A stretch of DNA of 64,000 nt from Vicinamibacterales bacterium (lineage in GTDB: Bacteria > Acidobacteriota > Vicinamibacteria > Vicinamibacterales > 2-12-FULL-66-21): NCBI GenBank assembly GCA_035699745.1, contig DASSPH010000083.1:28354-92353 (forward strand), written 5' to 3'. Position 1 is the stretch's first letter. Each line of letters begins with the position of its first letter. The notes beneath the pieces are model-generated. The model searched no databases. It had not been told where the DNA came from and was given only the letters and a program-made list of their open reading frames with translations. The position numbers and the translations under genes were made by a program. Below are positions 18,207-25,885 of this stretch, in pieces.

Positions 18207-19017
18207 CCACGATCAGCGCCGGCAGCCCGACGTCGATCTTGATCTCGACGCGATACTCGCCGGGCGGCGGCTTCGGTTTGTCGGGATTGAACGCCGGAAT
18301 CGCGACTTCGCGCTCGGACTCGGGCAGCAGCGGCACGTCGGGCACGGTGGTCTGTCCGATCACCGCGTTCGTCCTGTCGTACATCGTCAGCGTGCCGCGG
18401 GTCCGCACGGTGCGCTGCCCGGCGTTCTTCAGGATGGCGATGATCTGCGTCGGCTGATCCGGCAGCGCGCGCGTGCGCAGGTCGGTGAGCTCCACTGCGG
18501 CCGGGGGCTCGCCGACGTTGGCGTAGATCAGCGTGGCGATGCGGCTGCGGAAGGCGACCTCGCGCGGCTTCGGGATCGGCGACGCGTTCACCGGACTGAA
18601 CTCGAACAGCACGCTGGTGCGATAGCCCGCCGGGGACACGCCGGCCGGGACGCTGAGCGTGAACCGCACGGCGGCCTCCTTGCCGGCGTCGACGACGATC
18701 TCGGGAGGCGCGACGCGCATCCAGCCGGACGCCGAGTACTTCGGATCGGCGGCGCCGACGAACTGCGGCGAGCCGTCGCGCGAGAGGTGCCAGTCGGAGA
18801 TGACGGCGCGAACGCGGACCGCGTCCTTGCCGGTGTTGCTGACGGTGATCGACTGGGTGGTGATGCCGCCTGGCGCCGCCTTCAATTCGAGGCGGAGCGG
18901 CGTGACTTCGACGGAGGTCTGCGCCGCGGCCGGCACGCTCACCGCGAGCGCCGCGATCAGGGCGCCGAGAGCGTGAAGACGAGCGTCTGCGTGTAGTTGC
19001 CTGCGCTGTAGGTCCAT
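18181..19017 (-). CDS. PapD-like periplasmic fimbrial chaperone
   Basis: 278 aa with a signal peptide (ALIAALAVSVPAAAQ) and two immunoglobulin-like domains. The first begins VEVTPLRLELKAAPGG with QSITVSNTGKDAVRVR, the pattern of pilus-assembly chaperones. The second (ELTDLRTRALPDQPTQIIAI) is a beta sandwich. It sits between the subunit genes and the barrel gene. The ATG at 19017 overlaps the preceding subunit by 61 bp; no closer start precedes the signal peptide. Confidence 0.75.
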   Translation of the reverse strand: MDLQRRQLHADARLHALGALIAALAVSVPAAAQTSVEVTPLRLELKAAPGGITTQSITVSNTGKDAVRVRAVISDWHLSRDGSPQFVGAADPKYSASGWMRVAPPEIVVDAGKEAAVRFTLSVPAGVSPAGYRTSVLFEFSPVNASPIPKPREVAFRSRIATLIYANVGEPPAAVELTDLRTRALPDQPTQIIAILKNAGQRTVRTRGTLTMYDRTNAVIGQTTVPDVPLLPESEREVAIPAFNPDKPKPPPGEYRVEIKIDVGLPALIVGETTLKVS

Positions 19018-19442
19018 GAATTGGCCAATCGAAATGTCACCGACCCGTTCGCGGCCGGATTGACGTTGCCGGAGCCCGATGCCAGCCGCTGCGCTACGGT
19101 CTTGCTCAGCGTGCCGTTCTGATAGGGAGGCGCCGGCGTCGCGGTCCACGACACGTTCGTGATATCGACCGTTGCCGGCCCGGCGATTAGGTCCCCGCCC
19201 GCCAGCACCGTCAGCATCCACGCGCCGCCGTTCTGCCGCACGCGGACGCTGACGACCACGGGCGCCGCCGCCACCGTCGGACTCACGTCGGGATCCGCCG
19301 ACGCGAAGGTGATCGAGGCCGGCGAAATGGAGAGATCGAGCTGCGGGTTGCTGCCGCCGCCGCGTCCTTGCGCGAGCGCGGTGCCGGAGGGAAGCGCCGC
19401 GAAGGCCGCGGCAAGCGCGAGGCAGCGTGCCCGGCGGGTCAT
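18957..19442 (-). CDS. Pilin-like secreted subunit C
   Basis: 161 aa, with a signal peptide ending ALAQ. It shares with its two upstream neighbours the motif FxxADPDVxP (TFASADPDVSPTV), an internal WTATPAP segment and the terminus YTQTLVFTLSAP. This pattern is close to spore-coat-U/CsuA-type pilins, which have a final strand GxYxDxxxVxxxx. There are no cysteines. The ATG overlaps the stop of the upstream subunit by 4 bp (ATGA). Confidence 0.75.
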   Translation of the reverse strand: MTRRARCLALAAAFAALPSGTALAQGRGGGSNPQLDLSISPASITFASADPDVSPTVAAAPVVVSVRVRQNGGAWMLTVLAGGDLIAGPATVDITNVSWTATPAPPYQNGTLSKTVAQRLASGSGNVNPAANGSVTFRLANSWTYSAGNYTQTLVFTLSAP

Positions 19443-19939
19443 GGGGCGCTCAGCGTGTAGAGCAGTGACACGGTGTAGGTGCCGGTCGGGTGGGTCCAGA
19501 GATTGCGGAAGTACAGCTGCTGGCTGCCGCTGCGGACGCCCGATCCCGTCCACGTCGCCAGCGTCACCGGAGCCTGCGTGCTCAGCGTACCGGCGACGAA
19601 TCCGGCGCCGGTCGCAGTCCAGGTGATGTTCGCGGCGGGGATGACGTTGACCCCGGATCGCAGATCGTCCGCCGCCTGCAGCGTGAGCACGACCTGCATG
19701 CCGGGCGTCGCCCGGGACTTCGCCGTAATCAGAATCGGACCGCCCGCCGTGGGAATCTGCGGAATGGCGTCGGGATCCGCGTCGGGGAACGAGGCGCTCG
19801 CCGTCGAGAGATTCAGCTTCGCGATGGTGCCGACGTTCGCCGAGAGTGTCGCGGTCGCGGCCTGGGCAGACGCACGCGCGGCGGGCGCGGCGGCCGACCA
19901 GGCCATGACGGCAGCGAGCAAGCGGCGTGAAAGGACCAT
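19439..19939 (-). CDS. Pilin-like secreted subunit B
   Basis: 166 aa, with a signal peptide (AAAPAARASAQ) and the family motif SFPDADPDAIPQ, WTATGAGFVAGTLS and terminus YTVSLLYTLSAP. The closest look-alike is the first subunit at 19976-20476, which shares WTATGTNFVAGTM. It lies 36 bp downstream of that gene and is coupled by a 4-bp overlap to the next. Confidence 0.75.
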   Translation of the reverse strand: MVLSRRLLAAVMAWSAAAPAARASAQAATATLSANVGTIAKLNLSTASASFPDADPDAIPQIPTAGGPILITAKSRATPGMQVVLTLQAADDLRSGVNVIPAANITWTATGAGFVAGTLSTQAPVTLATWTGSGVRSGSQQLYFRNLWTHPTGTYTVSLLYTLSAP

Positions 19940-19975
19940 CGGCGGACCGGCTCGAGAACCCGGCCCGCTTATCGG

Positions 19976-20476
19976 CTACGGCGCGGTCAGCGTGTAGGTG
20001 ATCGTCGCGGTGTACGTGCCGGTCGCGTAGTTCCACGAGTTCACCAGACGATAGGTCTGCTGGCCCGTGTAGTTGCCGCCGCCGGTGTACGACGCCAGCG
20101 TCACCGCGCTCGTCGCCATCGTCCCGGCGACGAAGTTGGTGCCGGTCGCGGTCCACGTGAGGTTGTTGATGCCGATCGTGGCGCTGCCGTTGTCGAGATC
20201 GCCGCCCGACTGCACCGTCAGCGACACCGTCGACGCCGCCGCCGTGCGCGCCTTGACGTCGACCGAGAGCGCGCTGGTCGCCGTCAGCAGCGGGGTGACG
20301 TCAGGATCGGCGTCGTTGAAGGTCACGCTGGCCGCGCCGAGCGTCAGCTTCGCCTTCGCGTTGACGTTCGCGGTCACGGTGACCGAGCCGGTCGCCGTGG
20401 CCTGCGCGAACGCCGGGGTTGAACACAGCGCAAGTGCCGCCGCCGCGAGAACGCCGCTCCACACTGCCTTCTTCAT
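19976..20476 (-). CDS. Pilin-like secreted subunit A, probable major subunit
   Basis: 166 aa, with signal peptide MKKAVWSGVLAAAALALC...AFAQ. The ATG at 20476 has a good GGAG ribosome site 6 nt upstream; another ATG is at 20488. The mature part is Thr/Ala/Gly-rich with motif TFNDADPDVTP, WTATGTNFVAGTMA and terminus YTATITYTLTAP. First-gene position and the strong ribosome site suggest the most abundant subunit of the fibre or coat. Confidence 0.78.
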   Translation of the reverse strand: MKKAVWSGVLAAAALALCSTPAFAQATATGSVTVTANVNAKAKLTLGAASVTFNDADPDVTPLLTATSALSVDVKARTAAASTVSLTVQSGGDLDNGSATIGINNLTWTATGTNFVAGTMATSAVTLASYTGGGNYTGQQTYRLVNSWNYATGTYTATITYTLTAP

Positions 20477-20630
20477 GACTCGCTCCATCGCTGCCGGATT
20501 GATTCGCCGCCTGGCGTTCGACCCACCGGTCCAGATCCGCACGCCGGAATCGCCACTGCCGCCCGATCCGGACCGCCGGGAGCTCGCCGTTCCGGATCAA
20601 CCGGTAAATCGTCCGAGGCGGGGTATTCAA
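20301..20630 (-). pseudogene. Truncated or overlapping excisionase-type HTH ORF
   Basis: The residues RTIYRLIRNGELPAVRIG and QWRFRRADLDRWVERQ closely match the HTH_17/BldC-like domain of the regulator at 20817-21407. The homology continues upstream of the TTG at 20630 (VLGVLGYLN) without any usable start, and an ATG/GTG lies in a different frame. Past the domain the ORF runs on as Arg-rich shadow within the pilin signal sequence to 20301. It is therefore a broken copy, a frameshifted gene, or a TTG-started small DNA-binding protein overlapping the pilin gene. Confidence 0.55.
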
Positions 20631-20682
20631 ATAGCCAAGGACCCCGAGAACGCCTTCACCGCTGCATGAACTGTTCGTTATT

Positions 20683-20750
20683 GTCGTTCAAACGACTACC
20701 ACAGACGTCTTTAAAAGAACTTTATACGACAACAACGACCACAAACGTAG
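20683..20750. promoter_or_regulatory. Candidate operator region upstream of the fibre operon
   Basis: A perfect inverted repeat GTCGTT-CA-AACGAC (20683-20696) is followed by two similar direct copies, AACGACTACCACAGACGT (20691-20708) and AACGACCACAAACGT (20734-20748). On the minus strand a TTGACA (20767-20772) lies further upstream with a weak -10 at 20744-20749. The region is AT-richer than its surroundings and holds no gene besides the HTH remnant. Confidence 0.4.
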
Positions 20751-20816
20751 CTCCACTGTAGCCGCCTGTCAAGCGGGTCGTCAGGAGAGTGTGAAAAAGC
20801 GGGAAATTCCGGGCAG

Positions 20817-21407
20817 TTACTCGCCCAGCGCCTTGGCGGCGGCGGCGAGTACCCGGGGAACGCGGAACGGCTTGGTCAGATAGCCGGAGACCCCGAGGTT
20901 GACCGCTTCGATCGCGCTTGCTTCGTTCGAGAAGCCGGTGATGATGATGACCGGCAGGTCCGCCTTCAAGCGGCGCGCCTCACGGATCACGGTCAACCCG
21001 TCGACCCCCGGCATCTTCAGGTCGGTGATCAGCAGATCGTAGGGGATCATTCGCAGGCGATCGAGCGCCGCGCGGCCGTCGGGCGCGAGATCGACGTCGT
21101 ACTCCGCGAGGGCGAGCGTTTTCGACAGCAGATCGCGGATCGTCGCCTCGTCGTCCACCACCAGGACGCGGGGGCGTCCGACGCCGGCCGCCGCCGTCCG
21201 TGCCGGCGCCGACACGGGCGCGGAGCGGCCGCCGCGCGGCCGCTGGCTTTCGAGCCATGCGTCGATGTCCCGTTTCCGGAAGCGCCACTGACGCCCCACG
21301 CGAATCGCCGGGATCTTTCCTGCTTTGATGAGGCGATAGACCGTCCGGAGGTTGACCTGGAGGTACTCGAGTACCTCTTCGGTCGTCAGGAAGCTTTCAT
21401 CGATCAT
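20817..21407 (-). CDS. Response regulator: N-terminal HTH_17 fused to C-terminal receiver
   Basis: 196 aa. Residues 6-55 are an excisionase/BldC-type HTH (LTTEEVLEYLQVNLRTVYRL...GRQWRFRKRDIDAWLESQ). A short Ala/Gly linker leads to a receiver domain (~75-194) with VLVVDDEATIRDLL, phosphoacceptor Asp in LLITDLKMPG, and the T/K positions IIITG and YLTKPF. The usual order puts the receiver first, so this is a reversed architecture. It lies 26 bp downstream of a histidine kinase and upstream of the fibre operon, a reasonable target. It is transcribed with the kinase. Confidence 0.9.
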   Translation of the reverse strand: MIDESFLTTEEVLEYLQVNLRTVYRLIKAGKIPAIRVGRQWRFRKRDIDAWLESQRPRGGRSAPVSAPARTAAAGVGRPRVLVVDDEATIRDLLSKTLALAEYDVDLAPDGRAALDRLRMIPYDLLITDLKMPGVDGLTVIREARRLKADLPVIIITGFSNEASAIEAVNLGVSGYLTKPFRVPRVLAAAAKALGE

Positions 21408-21433
21408 GGTCGGGCTGACCTGATGTCACTCTA

Positions 21434-22975
21434 TCACCCTTCAGCGGCGGGCAGCTCGATCCGGAACACCGCGCCCCCGTCCGGCGCGTTCGTCGCCGCG
21501 ATCGTGCCGTCGTGCTCGTGGACGATGCCGTAGGTGATGGCGAGACCCAGGCCGGTGCCCTGCCCGACTTCCTTCGTGGTGAAGAACGGATCGAAGATCC
21601 GCGGCAGCGCTTCCTCGGCGATCCCCGGTCCGCTGTCCTGCACCGTGACGGCGACGGTGTCCGGCGTTCGCCCCGCCGACGTGGTCACGCGAATGCGCCG
21701 TTCCGGGGCGCCGCGCACGGCGTGTTCGGCGTTCAGCAGGATGTTCACGAGCGCCTGCTGCAGGAGCATCGCATCGACGTTGACCGGCCGCAGTCTCGGC
21801 CCCTTCTCGCGCTCCACCTGAACGCCGCCGCGCTGCAGCTGCACCGCGCAGCTCGCGATCGCTCTCGTCACGACGCGATCGAGCGGGACCCGATGCCGAT
21901 CCATGCGGTGCGATCCGGTGAAGACCAGCAGGTTGTGCACGATCTTCGCCGCCCGTTCCGCTTCCTGGTAGATCTGCTTCAGCTCGCGCCGCACCGGCCG
22001 CGCCGCCTCGGTCATGTCGATCAGCAGCTCGAGATGCCCCAGCACGCCCTGCAGCGGGTTGTTCATCTCGTGCGCGATGCCGGCGACGAACTGCCCGAGG
22101 GACGCCAGCTTGGCCGACTGCGCCAGCCGCTCGCGCAGCGCCGCGCGCTCCGCTTCGAGGCGGGTCTGTCGCGTGATGTCGCGCGCGACCAGCACGCGTC
22201 CGTGGGTGGTGCCGTCTTCCCGCGTGAGCGGCGTCGCCGTCAGCAGGAAGGTCCCGTTCAGCCGGTCGTCGTCTACGCGCCGCTGCGCCGGCGTGGTGGC
22301 GTCGTGCGGATCCGGGCAGGCGACGTAAGCGAGCGTGTCGGCGCTCACCAGGTGGGCGAGGTTCTGCCCGATCAGCTGCTGGCGCGTCGCGCCGACGCGC
22401 GACGCGAACGCATCGTTGGTCTGGACGATGCGCATGCCGAGGTCGACGACGGCGACGAGATCGACGAGCGAGTTGAACGTGTCTTCGAGCAGCCGGCGCT
22501 GCAGGAGGATGTCCTCGAGCAGCTGCACGTTCTCGATGCCGACCGACAGCTGCCGCGCGAGCTCGTGGGTGAAATCGACCAGCCCGTCGTCTTCGGGTGC
22601 GCCCGGCGGCGGCGTGATGATCAGCGCGCCCAGGGCGCGGCGCCAGCCCCGGAGCGGCGCCACCAGGCGGGGTCCGCGCACGGCGGTGCGTTCGAGGCGA
22701 AGCGCCTCGGCGGCCTCGTGGGACGCGGCGTCGGCCGCGACCTGGAGGCCGGGTTCGCGGCCGCCGGCGGAGGCGGCCAGCGTGAGGCGCCTGGCGCGGC
22801 GGTCGTGCAGCCAGATTTCGACCCCGGCGGCGCCGAGGGCGTCGCGGACCTCCGGCGCCAGCGTCTCGAGCGCGGGCGTAAGTCGATGATTGACAGCCAC
22901 TTGCCTGGAAAACTGCAGCAGCAGATCGCGCAGGCGCTGGTGGGTCCGGACCTCGCGTTCGAGGCGTGAGATCAT
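21434..22975 (-). CDS. GAF-PAS sensor histidine kinase
   Basis: No transmembrane helix is seen. A GAF-like domain (~30-175) is followed by PAS (~190-300), HisKA with [20 protein letters not shown] and HATPase_c ([45 protein letters not shown]). The ATG at 22975 ([14 protein letters not shown]) is preferred; the frame opens 30 bp upstream. It is the probable partner of the HTH-receiver protein encoded just downstream and is divergent from the ECF sigma gene (90 bp between starts). Confidence 0.92.
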   Translation of the reverse strand: MISRLEREVRTHQRLRDLLLQFSRQVAVNHRLTPALETLAPEVRDALGAAGVEIWLHDRRARRLTLAASAGGREPGLQVAADAASHEAAEALRLERTAVRGPRLVAPLRGWRRALGALIITPPPGAPEDDGLVDFTHELARQLSVGIENVQLLEDILLQRRLLEDTFNSLVDLVAVVDLGMRIVQTNDAFASRVGATRQQLIGQNLAHLVSADTLAYVACPDPHDATTPAQRRVDDDRLNGTFLLTATPLTREDGTTHGRVLVARDITRQTRLEAERAALRERLAQSAKLASLGQFVAGIAHEMNNPLQGVLGHLELLIDMTEAARPVRRELKQIYQEAERAAKIVHNLLVFTGSHRMDRHRVPLDRVVTRAIASCAVQLQRGGVQVEREKGPRLRPVNVDAMLLQQALVNILLNAEHAVRGAPERRIRVTTSAGRTPDTVAVTVQDSGPGIAEEALPRIFDPFFTTKEVGQGTGLGLAITYGIVHEHDGTIAATNAPDGGAVFRIELPAAEG

Positions 22976-23066
22976 AAAGGTCGGGTTCCTCAAGCCTAAA
23001 GCCAAACGCGTAAAGCCAAAAGAGCAACCCTCCGGTCTAATTCACAGAGAAGAGAGCTCCTTCGGG

Positions 23067-23645
23067 ATGGCATCGACCGACGAAGAACTGGTCGCCCGAT
23101 CACAGGGTGGCGACCTGGAAAGCTTCAACCAGCTCGTGGTGCGCTGGGAGCGGCCGATCTATGCCCTCGCGTATCGGACGATCGGGCGCGAAGAAGATGC
23201 CCGCGACGTCTGTCAGGAGACGTTTCTCCGGGCGTTCCGCGCCCTGAAAGGGTTCAAAGGCCAGGCGAAGTTCTCGTCCTGGCTGTATCGCATCACGCTG
23301 AACCTGTGCCGCGACTGGATCCGCCGCGAGCGGCGGCAGCCGGTGGCGCAGGCGCCCGAAGGCGTGGACCTGATCGAGCTGGCGTCGGAGCAGACGCCGA
23401 CCGAGACGATCGAGGAGCTGGTCGCGCGGCACGAGATCGGTCAAGCTGTCGCGCGCGCGATGGCGGAGCTGCCCGAAGAGCAGCGGACCGCGATCATCCT
23501 GAAGGAATACCACGGCCTGACGTTCCAGGAGATCGCCGACATGCTCGATTGTCCGCTGAGCACGGTGAAGACGCGCCTGTATCAGGGACTCAGCGTGCTG
23601 CGGCGTCAGCTGGATCGCGAAGGTGTTGGACGCAATCATGTGTGA
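23067..23645 (+). CDS. ECF-type RNA polymerase sigma factor
   Basis: 192 aa. Region 2 (ELVARSQGGDLESFNQLVVR...DVCQETFLRAFRAL, then SSWLYRITLNLCRDWIRR) and region 4 (ELPEEQRTAIILKEYHGLTF, EIADMLDCPLSTVKTRLYQG) are clear. ATG 23067 begins MASTDEELVARS. Its stop overlaps the anti-sigma start by 8 bp, the usual coupled arrangement. Confidence 0.95.
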   Translation: MASTDEELVARSQGGDLESFNQLVVRWERPIYALAYRTIGREEDARDVCQETFLRAFRALKGFKGQAKFSSWLYRITLNLCRDWIRRERRQPVAQAPEGVDLIELASEQTPTETIEELVARHEIGQAVARAMAELPEEQRTAIILKEYHGLTFQEIADMLDCPLSTVKTRLYQGLSVLRRQLDREGVGRNHV

Positions 23646-24402
23646 CAAAGAGCGACTCGTTTCCTATCTCTACGACGACCTGGCGGATGCGGAGCGCGCG
23701 GCGTTCGAGCGCCACGTCCGCGACTGCGGCGAGTGCCGCGCCGAGTTGAACGCGCTGCGCGGCGTGCGCGCCGACCTCATTTCCTGGTCGCCGCCGCAGC
23801 CCGACTTCGGCTTCCGCGTCGTCCGCGAGCCGAAAGTGCTGCCGATGCGCCCGTCGTGGCGCGCGCGATGGACGCCGGCCGCGGGGCTGGCCGCCGCCGC
23901 GGTGCTCGTGCTGGCGATCGCGTCGGCGATCGCACGCGTCGAGATCAGCAGCGGTCCGCAGGGCTTCACCGTGCGGACCGGCTGGAGCGCGGCGCCCGGC
24001 GCACCCGAACGCCCGCAAGCGGCGCGTCGCGACGTGCCGCTGCCCGCGTCGGCCGCGGCGGGGGATGCCGCGCTGATCGAGTCGCTGGATCGGCGGCTGC
24101 GCGCGCTCGAAACGGCGGTGCGGGAACCGGGTCTCGTCCGCAACGCGTCGCTCTCGGCGCGCTCGCGCGACTGGGACGCGGAGATCATCCGCCGCGTGCG
24201 CGAGATGCTGGCGCAGAGCGAGAGCCGGCAGCAGGGCGAGCTGGCGCTCCGCATCGCCCAGGTGCTCCGCGACGTCGACGCGCAGCGGGTGGAAGATCTG
24301 AAGCGGATTCAACAGGGGCTGCGCTCGGTGGAGGCCACGGTCAATGCCGAAGCCGCGGGACATCGCGAGGTGACGAACTACATCCTCGCGAGGCAGAGGT
24401 AA
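23638..24402 (+). CDS. Zinc-finger anti-sigma factor, single-pass membrane protein
   Basis: ATG 23638 gives a zf-HC2 domain with Cys2 and His26-x3-Cys30-x2-Cys33 (ERHVRDCGECRAEL), the zinc-binding anti-sigma domain. One transmembrane helix (~residues 80-105, AAGLAAAAVLVLAIASAIA) leads to an extracytoplasmic Ala/Arg-rich part with a predicted helical C-terminus. It overlaps the sigma gene. It probably holds the sigma at the membrane until an envelope signal arrives. Confidence 0.9.
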   Translation: MCDKERLVSYLYDDLADAERAAFERHVRDCGECRAELNALRGVRADLISWSPPQPDFGFRVVREPKVLPMRPSWRARWTPAAGLAAAAVLVLAIASAIARVEISSGPQGFTVRTGWSAAPGAPERPQAARRDVPLPASAAAGDAALIESLDRRLRALETAVREPGLVRNASLSARSRDWDAEIIRRVREMLAQSESRQQGELALRIAQVLRDVDAQRVEDLKRIQQGLRSVEATVNAEAAGHREVTNYILARQR

Positions 24403-24406
24403 CGTC

Positions 24407-25333
24407 ATGAGATACGCACTTGCGGTTCTGTTCGCGGGGACCTTCGCGTCCGGTCCTGTGCTGGCCCAGGCGCCCGCGCCGCCGGCATCGCCGGCGGACC
24501 CCCCGGCCGCGGCGCAGCCTCAGGCCGCCGCCGTGCCCGCCCCGCCGGCCGCCGCGGCCGTCCCCCGCGCCGATTCGCGGCGCGACGAAGTTCGCGCGAT
24601 GGAAGTCTTCCTGCTCCAGGCGTTGCGCACCGGCGCGCAGGATCTCGCGAAGCAGCTGCGGGTGATCGATCCGACGAGCGCGTTCGTCACCGGCACCGGC
24701 CGCGCGCGCGGATTCGTCCTCGACGGCTACGGTGTTTTCTTCGACGTCGACGTGCCGGAGATGCGGCAGAGCGTGGTCTGGTCGGCGCAGATGCTCGATC
24801 TCGAGCAGCAGCGGCAGTCGCTGACGCGGTTCCTGAGCACGGCGCCGCCCGAGGATCCGCGTCGCAAGATCGCCGAAACGAACCTGCGGGCGATCGAACG
24901 GCTCATGGGCGGGCCGGCCGGCAACGCCCTCGTGCCCAACCCGACGGCGAACGCCGAGCTGGCGCAAGGCCGGGTGGCGGCAACGTCCGTGGCGCCAGTG
25001 GCCGAGGGGGTGATCGCCACCCCGGCGGCGCAGCCCGCGGTCCCGCCGGGGCCCGTCGCGCTCCAGCAGCGCGACCCCGACGAGCTCTACACGGAATCGG
25101 TGAAGCGGGCGTTGATCGATGTGATGCTGCGCCACGGCCACCTGGTCAAGATTGCCGACGATGAATGGCTGACGGTGGCGGCCAGCGACAGCGACGGTCC
25201 GCAGCCGTCCGGGCAGCTCGACGATCGATCGCGGATCCTGCTCAGCATCCGCGGCAGCGACCTCTCCGCCTTCCGGGCGGGGAGGCTCACCCGTGAAGAA
25301 GTGCAGAAGAAGGTGGTGGTGAGGGAATTCTAG
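24407..25333 (+). CDS. Secreted protein of unknown function in sigma-factor operon
   Basis: 308 aa with signal peptide (ALAVLFAGTFASGPVLAQ), then a Pro/Ala-rich stretch of ~35 residues and a mixed alpha/beta domain (FLLQALRTGAQDLAKQLRVI). A second Pro/Ala linker precedes the C-terminal domain (SVKRALIDVMLRHGHLVKI...RILLSIRGSDLSAFRAG). No enzyme motif is recognised. It begins 4 bp after the anti-sigma stop and is probably in the same operon, hence a likely extracytoplasmic partner or target of that pathway. Confidence 0.75.
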   Translation: MRYALAVLFAGTFASGPVLAQAPAPPASPADPPAAAQPQAAAVPAPPAAAAVPRADSRRDEVRAMEVFLLQALRTGAQDLAKQLRVIDPTSAFVTGTGRARGFVLDGYGVFFDVDVPEMRQSVVWSAQMLDLEQQRQSLTRFLSTAPPEDPRRKIAETNLRAIERLMGGPAGNALVPNPTANAELAQGRVAATSVAPVAEGVIATPAAQPAVPPGPVALQQRDPDELYTESVKRALIDVMLRHGHLVKIADDEWLTVAASDSDGPQPSGQLDDRSRILLSIRGSDLSAFRAGRLTREEVQKKVVVREF

Positions 25334-25372
25334 TTCCCGCCGGGCGCCCTCGGGCGGGGTAGAATCCCTCAC

Positions 25373-25885
25373 ATGCGCACACTGGCGTCGGCGGCCGTCC
25401 TGGCCCTGCTGGTCTCGTCGGCAGGCTGCTCGCCGCCGGTGGATCTCAAGCAGGCGCTTCAGGTCACCGACGTCACGTCGGGCTATTTCGACGTCGGCGT
25501 GGTCGAGGGCAAGAACAAGCTCGTACCGAGCGTCAGTTTCAAGCTGAAGAAATCCGTCGACGACAGCCTGCGGCCGCTGTCCGTCAACGTCTCGTTCAAG
25601 CAGCTGCCCCAGGCCGGCACCGCGGTTCCTCCCGGATCGCCCACGGAGAACGACTGGGACGAGGTGTTCCTGCAGAGCGTCCCGTTCGAGGGGAATCAAA
25701 CCGCCCTGCTCACGTTCAAGGCGAAGAACGGCTACACCGGCGATCCGCCGCAGACGCGCGCCGACATGCTGAAGAACCGCTACTTTCAGGACGTGCGCGT
25801 GCATGTCTTCGCCAAACACAGCGCCTCGCAGTGGGTGGAGATTGCCACCTTCGACATTCCGCGGCAGCTCCTCCTGGCCCACTAG
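25373..25885 (+). CDS. Small lipoprotein
   Basis: 170 aa with lipobox LLVSSAGCSPP. The mature part is a single beta-rich domain (DVTSGYFDVGVVEGKNKLVPSVSFKLKK), without recognised motifs. A TAGAAT -10-like box and a GC hairpin (25336-25358, no T tract) lie just upstream. Its stop directly precedes the GTG of the permease. Confidence 0.75.
   Translation: MRTLASAAVLALLVSSAGCSPPVDLKQALQVTDVTSGYFDVGVVEGKNKLVPSVSFKLKKSVDDSLRPLSVNVSFKQLPQAGTAVPPGSPTENDWDEVFLQSVPFEGNQTALLTFKAKNGYTGDPPQTRADMLKNRYFQDVRVHVFAKHSASQWVEIATFDIPRQLLLAH

Noticed and set aside
20301..21407. Excisionase pair of a prophage or integrative element
   Set aside because: No integrase, capsid or attachment repeat nearby; one copy is fused to a receiver, which indicates regulation.
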